Notes under the pieces: model-generated
Told to the model about the DNA's origin: nothing
Database searches by the model: none
Seen by the model: the letters and a program-made list of their open reading frames with translations, nothing else
Translations under genes and position numbers: made by a program
Shown here: positions 58,383-64,000 of the stretch, in pieces
How the letters are laid out: the number at the start of each line of letters is the position of its first letter
Position numbering within the stretch: the stretch's first letter is position 1
Source: Pisaster brevispinus
Taxonomy: Eukaryota; Echinodermata; Asteroidea; Forcipulatida; Asteriidae
Length of the DNA: 64,000 nt
Direction of reading: 5' to 3'
Assembly (NCBI GenBank): GCA_023634235.1
Contig: JAMKCF010000013.1
Coordinates: 1-64,000, forward strand

Positions 58383-59242
58383 TCAACAAGGAGGTGGGTA
58401 TTGGATCAAGGTCACATGATTTCGAGGGTGAGCGGCGGATGAGCTTTCCAACAGTTTCTTCCGATTCCGTCTCGAAAAGTTGGAGTACCGATGTAGAATG
58501 AGTATCATGGACAGAGACTGCAACTGATGATATCTGACCATCAAGCTCCGACCTGATGTGCGTAACTTTGGTTTCGAAGTGAACATTAAACCTTTCCGCG
58601 AGGTCTAATGCAGATGAACTGTCAGGAAGACCGGTGATGGTTTACTGTGTAGCAAACCATCAACAACAGCGAAAAGTTGTCTTGGGTTTGTTGCATTGTC
58701 TGATATCTTCTGTTTGAAATGTGCACGTCGGGCATCTCTAATTAAACGAAGAACCAGGTTTCTTTGCTCTGTAAACATTTGGCGGTGAACAGTAAGACTA
58801 GATTTCCTCCACTGCTTTTCGTACATCCGCTTTTGCTTTTTGGCCTCATGATGTCATGCGTGTACCAAGGGCTATGGGGACGTACGGGTAGTAGTCGCCT
58901 CTGTATTGGGGCGTGTCTGTCAATTTGTTGTCTGAGGGTAGTTTCATAACACTCTACCTGAGCAGACAGCTCAGAATCTGGTGCAACTTGTAGTAGATGG
59001 GTCATGTCCCTGGTGAACTCAGTAAGATCTATTTTGTTCAATTTACGGTAAGTAGCTACTTTCCAAGAGCGCTTTGGTTTACCTAGTTTCAGTTCACAAA
59101 CCACGCTACAGTGATCAGATATAAAGGTAGATACCTTGACCGAAGATGAAATAAGTACATCATCACTGGCTCTCCCTATGACGTAGTAAAGAATATGGCC
59201 ACTGGTATGTGTAGGTGATTCAACACACTGAAGTAAGCCCAT
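58383..59242 (-). pseudogene. LINE ORF2 middle part, frameshifted
   Basis: Three short open frames (59242-58742, 58826-58605 and 58586-58383) continue the element between endonuclease and RT. The first contains GRASDDVLISSSVKVSTFISDH, typical of the stretch just after the endonuclease core. The frame breaks show that the copy is inactive. Confidence 0.65.
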
Positions 59243-59247
59243 GCTGT

Positions 59248-60057
59248 TTAAAGTTCGTCTAACTTGTTGGTGCTGCTGTCTTTCTGTGCCCAGTTGAAAT
59301 TAAAGTCACCAACCACAACCAAGTTGTTCTCAAGTACCATGGACTCAAGCAACGTCGAGAACTCAGTCATGAAGTTGTTGTGAGAGGACGATGGTGGTCG
59401 GTAAAGTACAATTGAAGTTATTGCAGAGTTGTTGTTGCCCGAGGAAATGTTAATAATCATGTACTCAAATGAAGCAAAACACTGAGTTTTCAAAAGTTTT
59501 ACATTGAAGCTTTTACGCAAGATGACAGCAACACCCCCACCACGCCGGCCGGTTCTAGGGACGTGTGTGAAAGTGAAGCCACTGGGACAAATTTCACCGA
59601 TGTATTTTTGATCATCTTCAGTTCCAGTAAACCAGGTTTCTGTCAGTGCCAGAATATCCGATTTGCTATCTACAATGAAATCATTTATCAGTTCAGTTTT
59701 ATTCCTTGCAGATCGGCAGTTAAGAAGGGCTAAGTTCACATTTTCAGTATCTGGAGTTGTGGTTTGGCTTTGTATAGGGCCTATGGTGGTAAGCAGTGGA
59801 GTGGTGCCTGTGGTTACCTCTGATTGGCCAGTAACAATAGATGAAGCGAGTTTCCTTTGTTTACGTGCACCTCCACGGCAACCCCGTCGTGTAGGATAGC
59901 GTAGCGCTATCCCCGCATCGCAGGCCGATCTCCATGCTGCATGGTCAAGTAAACGACAAGAGTCAGGCCGTAGTTCAAGCAGTTTCCCAGGGGTGTAGGT
60001 CAGGCCCATAGCGGTCACGGTTGGCTGATCCCCGAAGTCACCCGGAGTCAAAATCAC
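59248..60057 (-). pseudogene. LINE ORF2 fragment: apurinic-like endonuclease domain
   Basis: A 269-aa open frame. It shows the endonuclease landmarks NCRSARNK, LALTETWF, GRRGGGVAV, YRPPSS and VVGDFNFNW. It is the N-terminal half of a CR1/L2-type ORF2. Past 59248 the frame shifts, and the element continues in another frame at 59242-58742. Confidence 0.8.
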
Positions 60058-60488
60058 GATGGATATTCCCAGAAAAATTCACCACATAGTAATCAGATTT
60101 ATTACCAATATTCAGTCAAACAGCCTGTGTACTCATAATATGACCATCATTTAAAAATCAGCCACATCAGGAACAGCTACGATGAAAAATTCAAATTTTT
60201 CCCAAGAACAGATGGAAAAGCAGTGCAGCCTCACAGCGCTCAGCTAATCGATATATATAATACTCGGAAAGTCGATGTAATTGTTTGGTTTATATTGTTT
60301 CGCAATAATGAAGTAATGATTTGTATCTACTGCATAGTATATTTCTTTTAAATATTACCATGTTTGTTAGCGAGGCAAAGTGATGGCCTGAAACAGTTTG
60401 GTTTGTATTAGACCCCAAGGAAATCAATTGGTGACCACTGTAATGTGAATTGCATGCTTGTTAAAACAGATACATACAAATAAAACCC

Positions 60489-60730
60489 CTTGTTGCAAAA
60501 AGGGCCCAATTCCATACAGAGTTTCAGCAGAAAAACCTGCTAAGCACAGAAAAGCCTTGCTGAGCAGAAACAGTCTACCAGCCAACATTCCATAAAGTTT
60601 ACATTGTTGCAACCGGTGCCCCACTCCTATGTTTTGCTTAAAACAAGAGATTTTCTAGGCAGTATTTTCAAGCAATACATAAGTTACACAGCTTGGAGAG
60701 TCCGATCCCTCAAAAAGTTCTGACCTTTTT
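60489..60730. repeat. GGGCCCAATTCCAT element, right spacer copy
   Basis: Collinear with 7208-7470 of the left spacer, so it was present before the spacers duplicated. Confidence 0.5.
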
Positions 60731-61412
60731 GCAAATGCATCGTTGTACAGCATTCCTAAAAACAATGTTATAAGTAAGCAACGTATATACATACAACTGG
60801 ATTACATTCCAAAATAATTCGTACAAACTATACTCCTTTTCAAAATGTCTGAGTATTAAGACAAAAATAAATACAATTTCTGATTATTAACAAAATAAAA
60901 TACTTTGGCACTTTCATTGTTCAATCAGTTTCCTTTGTAGTAGATACAGTTTTCTTTCAAATGTATTCATGACTTGAATATACCATGATTATACCATACT
61001 CTGAACTCTGGTTACGATTTTATTTACAAGCATAACAAAGCTATTTGGCAAAGTTTTTTTTAGCACTGCATACAAAAATATGCATAGACTGCTATAAAAA
61101 AAATTATGCGTAGTGATCGACAAACTCACATCAGTTTCATTCAAAAGACAGTTGTCAACTTGTATAGTCTTGAAATAAAAACTCGTTAAAACAGTATGGT
61201 ACATCTCCTTGCACTGATCTGTCGTACTGGCTCTCAATGGGGATAAATTCATAGAAATATCAATCCTTGTTTAAAATTGGTAAACTCAATAATTGGCCTC
61301 TTTAAAATAAGTGCTTTTGTTTCCTTCTAATTATAGCAATACTGGTAACCAAAGCACACGAAATGTAAGCCGAGACGTGCATGTCCTTCGTATTGCTTTT
61401 AAAGATTAAAGA

Positions 61413-62354
61413 TAAACTTGCCCTTGCAGCTTTTATCACTAACGTCGACAAAACAAAATCTTAAAAAGAAACTTGTTTTAAAATTACTCCTGTCAGAGTG
61501 TAGGATTCCATTAATTCATTTAAACTAAATTATGATAATATTGGATGCTATGTCCCACAATACTTGTCTCAACTGCAGTAAATGCCTTTAGTACTGCTTT
61601 CTCTCCAGCACCAAAACTGTTGAAACCTTTCAGTCGGAAATCATATTTTGTGGATGGTTCTAAACCACTAATGTTATGATGCTTATATGATGGTTCTTGA
61701 TCGACCATTTCGAATGAGCTGCTTGGACTAAAGTTGGTATCATAAGGTTTTTCCAGGACCCTGTATGAAAACTGTACATTGTTTTTAAAACAGGAAATAA
61801 AAATACACTGATAGTTACTACATATGACTTTAACACTTAACATCGCTGCATATAATTGAGGTTTTCCTGCATAACTGAACCTAACGATGTTGTAGATTTA
61901 CCCTAACTTTCAAAATTAATAATGAATAATGGCTCTTAAAGTAGATGCAAGAGGTTATTCATACGTAGATCTAGAGTGCAACTCTGTCGATAATAAAACA
62001 AAATATCAAGTCATCATCAAAATATCACCTTTCTTGCAGGTGACTACAAGCGGAGCTGATTAATATTAGTCAGCCCCTTATGATTAATTGAACCAAATTA
62101 ACTTGTGTACAGGTGCTAAACATTCCACAATGACATCGTACGTGCATTGGTTGAAGAACATTGTATTCCTTCAAGTTGAGAGACAGTGCAACGGGATAGC
62201 ACCTTTAAATTTGCTTCCAACCTTTGGTGTGTCTTGATATATTTATTAAAATTGTATAGTTTTACCCATAAACTGATGTGTGTAAAGCACTGTTTACTCA
62301 GTACTTTCCTGAGTCCTGTACAAAACAAATTATTGTTTACCACTATGAACACTA
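61413..62354. repeat. Duplicated segment copied from 38693-39617
   Basis: About 0.94 kb of near-parallel sequence with the gene B region around exon 11, including both intron flanks. The left spacer (gene A/B) lacks it at the matching point near 8130-8165, so it arrived after the spacers duplicated. Confidence 0.75.
61564..61771 (-). pseudogene. Orphan copy of FN3 domain 2 exon (second half) in the B/C spacer
   Basis: A 208-nt exon with intact acceptor (TGTACAG), donor (GTATTG) and open frame, closely similar to gene B exon 11. Several residues differ (for example FSYRV for LSYRV, NSFGAGE for NNIGVGE). It lies downstream of the gene C stop codon with no neighbouring ectodomain exons, so it is probably a transposed or leftover exon rather than part of a working gene. 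Confidence 0.75.
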
Positions 62355-62520
62355 GCATTCGGTGAAGGCATATTTCTAAACGGTAAATACTTGTCAATTG
62401 GTTCAGACTTGTCATCACTGATCCCACATTTTCGATTGTGAATAAAAACTTTCCTCTTGTAAAAAGATGAGGGAATTAGTTTAAAGGTTTCCGATTTACA
62501 TCATATTTGGCATAGCACTA

Positions 62521-63030
62521 TCTCCATTTGTGACTCAGTCAACCACAACGATAACAAGGTAATGACCTAGTCGGATTTGCATAACCAAAATCTGAGTGGT
62601 ATACCTGCATGCTTTTGTTGACCAGACATCCTTGGACTGCTGTCAACATAACTAGTAGGCCCGGCAGTAAAATTCGGAGAATTTGTTTTGTTTTCAAGAG
62701 ACTCCACCTTACAAGCCAAATTCTTTAGCGTGCTGACCAATGAGTCTAACTTAGATTCAAGACTGTGACTTGTACCTAAAGCATGTACCGTTGCGTCTGA
62801 CTCATTGGACACTTACAGCCAATCTTGTTGCATTTAGTGCTTCGTGAAAATCTTCAGGTTCCTTTGAAAACATGAAAGCTCTAATCGATGGTATTAAACC
62901 TCTAACAAAAATAGAAAGTTGTTCGGCCTCTGTCTTTTTGACTTGTTTACACAAATGCATAATGTCACAGGCATAATCATCCAATGTTTCGGTTGGAAGT
63001 TGCTTGCGGAAAAGCAATTTTGTTTCCATA
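62521..63030 (-). pseudogene. Decayed retrotransposon gag fragment
   Basis: Two open stretches on the minus strand (63029-62802 and 62812-62567) resemble LTR-retrotransposon Gag. The first has the helical motif ETLDDYACDIMHLCKQV, and a coiled stretch follows. Just after, in another frame, the spacing of a CCHC zinc knuckle (CYRCG, then H, then C) is still visible but is interrupted by two stop codons. No protease, RT or LTR was found next to it. It is a dead fragment inside the 1.6-kb insert of the B/C spacer. Confidence 0.6.
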
Positions 63031-63522
63031 TTCCATCGCCATGAGTTACCTTCAATTACAACACTAGTGTTCTAAAATTTATGTATTTTCTTTAAAATGT
63101 GATACTATATTGTGATGTTTGCAAATAAAGTTGGATTTTAATACGATGACAGTACGTTCCGTTGTTGCTATATTTTGTGTTCATGCTAAGAGTGCCTGGG
63201 CTTGACCTCATTAAATATGCAGGTCAGATACAGAAAGTAAGGTGCTCTGAAGGAGCGATTTATAACACAGCTTGAAAATAACAAAAACTTGATCTTTGAA
63301 TCGTTTAGCCGAGTACGGGTAACTACAGAGAAAAATAACAAAATCAGTCGAAATAATATCATCACTTCACAATAATCAAAACACTTTCCGCTTGCATAAA
63401 AAATGAATTTCAACAAAAACAAATTTTGAGTACGACGGAATTACAAAGTGGACCACTTGTTATAATTTGCTGAATCGTCTTGTTACTTTAGCTTCAACAA
63501 GGCACCTGTTGATGAGGGTTTT

Positions 63523-63594
63523 CTAAATGTTTGCATACACGACGTCAACGTTCAAATACATCTGTAAGGCGTCGTAGATCAACTTGTACTGCTC
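63523..63594 (-). CDS. Gene C last exon: C-terminus of a third paralogous receptor, partial
   Basis: A 72-nt terminal exon with acceptor TTTGTTCAG encodes EQYKLIYDALQMYLNVDVVYANI and a TAG stop. It is the counterpart of gene B exon 32 with three residue changes (E to D, G to N, G to D). The next D2 exon would lie beyond the right edge. It shows a third gene upstream of gene B in the same orientation. Confidence 0.85.
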   Translation of the reverse strand, partial: EQYKLIYDALQMYLNVDVVYANI

Positions 63595-63841
63595 CTGAAC
63601 AAACCAAAACGGAAGGCATCAAAACAATGCATTATTTTGTTTTTCATTTGTAACTCATTCTCCAGTCCTCTGAATGGAGAATATTTCCGGGTTGTACAAT
63701 TGTTGTTCGGATGTCGACTTTACATGCAATGACTGTAATGTCTGGCACTGACCGGCACGGCATGATAACAATATTAACCCTTTAGAGATCAAAGCCTGCT
63801 CCACACAGCCCCTTTAAGATCAAGCTTAGCTCTTTGTAAAA

Positions 63842-63981
63842 TCAAGCTCAGAGCACAGTTTCATAAATCTGTTTAGCAGAAAATGTTGCTTAAATTTGCA
63901 CCGGGATACCAGTTGCAGATGGTACATGCCAAATTGTACTTTGGTAGGTAACCTTATTCTGGCAAGCAAAATTGGGCCACG
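63842..63981. repeat. GGGCC-ended element in last intron of gene C
   Basis: Matches 9757-9895 in the last intron of gene B, which confirms that the final intron was duplicated with the exon. Confidence 0.5.
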
Positions 63982-64000
63982 GTCTCCGTAGGTTGCCAGG

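Larger units (their letters stand above)
56816..60257 (-). mobile_element. Broken CR1/L2-like LINE
   Basis: A minus-strand non-LTR retrotransposon with endonuclease and reverse transcriptase. Its 3' end is an (ATT)n tail at about 56818-56838. It is absent from the paralogous left spacer near 6950. A short direct repeat, TAATACT, flanks it at 56809-56815 and 60258-60264 and is a possible target duplication. The coding region is broken by frame changes between 58314 and 59248. The start upstream of 60057 has no coding signal. Confidence 0.85.
53891..63522. other. Spacer between gene C stop and gene B 5' exon
   Basis: Collinear with the left spacer apart from insertions listed separately. It must contain the promoter of gene B and the 3' UTR of gene C, but neither can be placed by eye. 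No other coding signal except mobile elements and the orphan FN3 exon. Confidence 0.6.

Overview
This is eukaryotic nuclear DNA: AT-rich, with long introns, GT-AG splice sites and many LINE, SINE, TIR and foldback insertions. The gene family points to an invertebrate deuterostome. I favour an echinoderm, by inference from the repeat style and the receptor family rather than from a species match. No bacterial genes, rRNA or CRISPR were seen.

The main content is one nearly complete receptor tyrosine phosphatase gene on the minus strand (called gene B here). I reconstructed 32 coding exons from 53293 down to 9408. The exon lengths sum to 5106 nt (1701 codons plus stop) and every junction keeps frame. 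The predicted protein has a signal peptide, two Ig-like domains, four EGF-like domains that resemble those of Tie/TEK receptors, two FN3 domains, a membrane-proximal domain of the PTPRM/K/T/U type, one TM helix, a juxtamembrane region with five tandem tyrosine-bearing repeats, an apparently active phosphatase domain D1 (WPD, HCSTGISRTG), and a D2 that has lost its catalytic residues. It ends in YANI.

Gene B sits in a head-to-tail tandem array. The first coding exon of a second copy (gene A) lies at 2296-2389, with the rest beyond the left edge. The last coding exon of a third copy (gene C) lies at 63523-63594, with the rest beyond the right edge. The two spacers (about 2.4-9.4 kb and 53.3-63.5 kb) are paralogous. 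Comparing them exposes later insertions: a broken CR1/L2-like LINE (56.8-60.3 kb), a foldback element (4.4-4.95 kb), a 228-bp insertion with a 7-bp target duplication, and a 1.6-kb insert carrying an orphan FN3 exon plus a decayed gag fragment.

The most unusual non-coding feature is an 11.6-kb intron that splits the D1 catalytic loop directly after its cysteine. It is filled by eleven direct repeats of about 0.82-1.05 kb (17.6-28.0 kb). Each repeat is rich in perfect TGACGTCA palindromes and most carry a TTCG-loop hairpin. The array ends in a cluster of short hairpin repeats. Other introns hold TIR elements at 10346-13043, 30994-32507 and 50442-53179, tRNA-derived SINEs, and small local duplications, one of which duplicates a splice acceptor of the second Ig exon.
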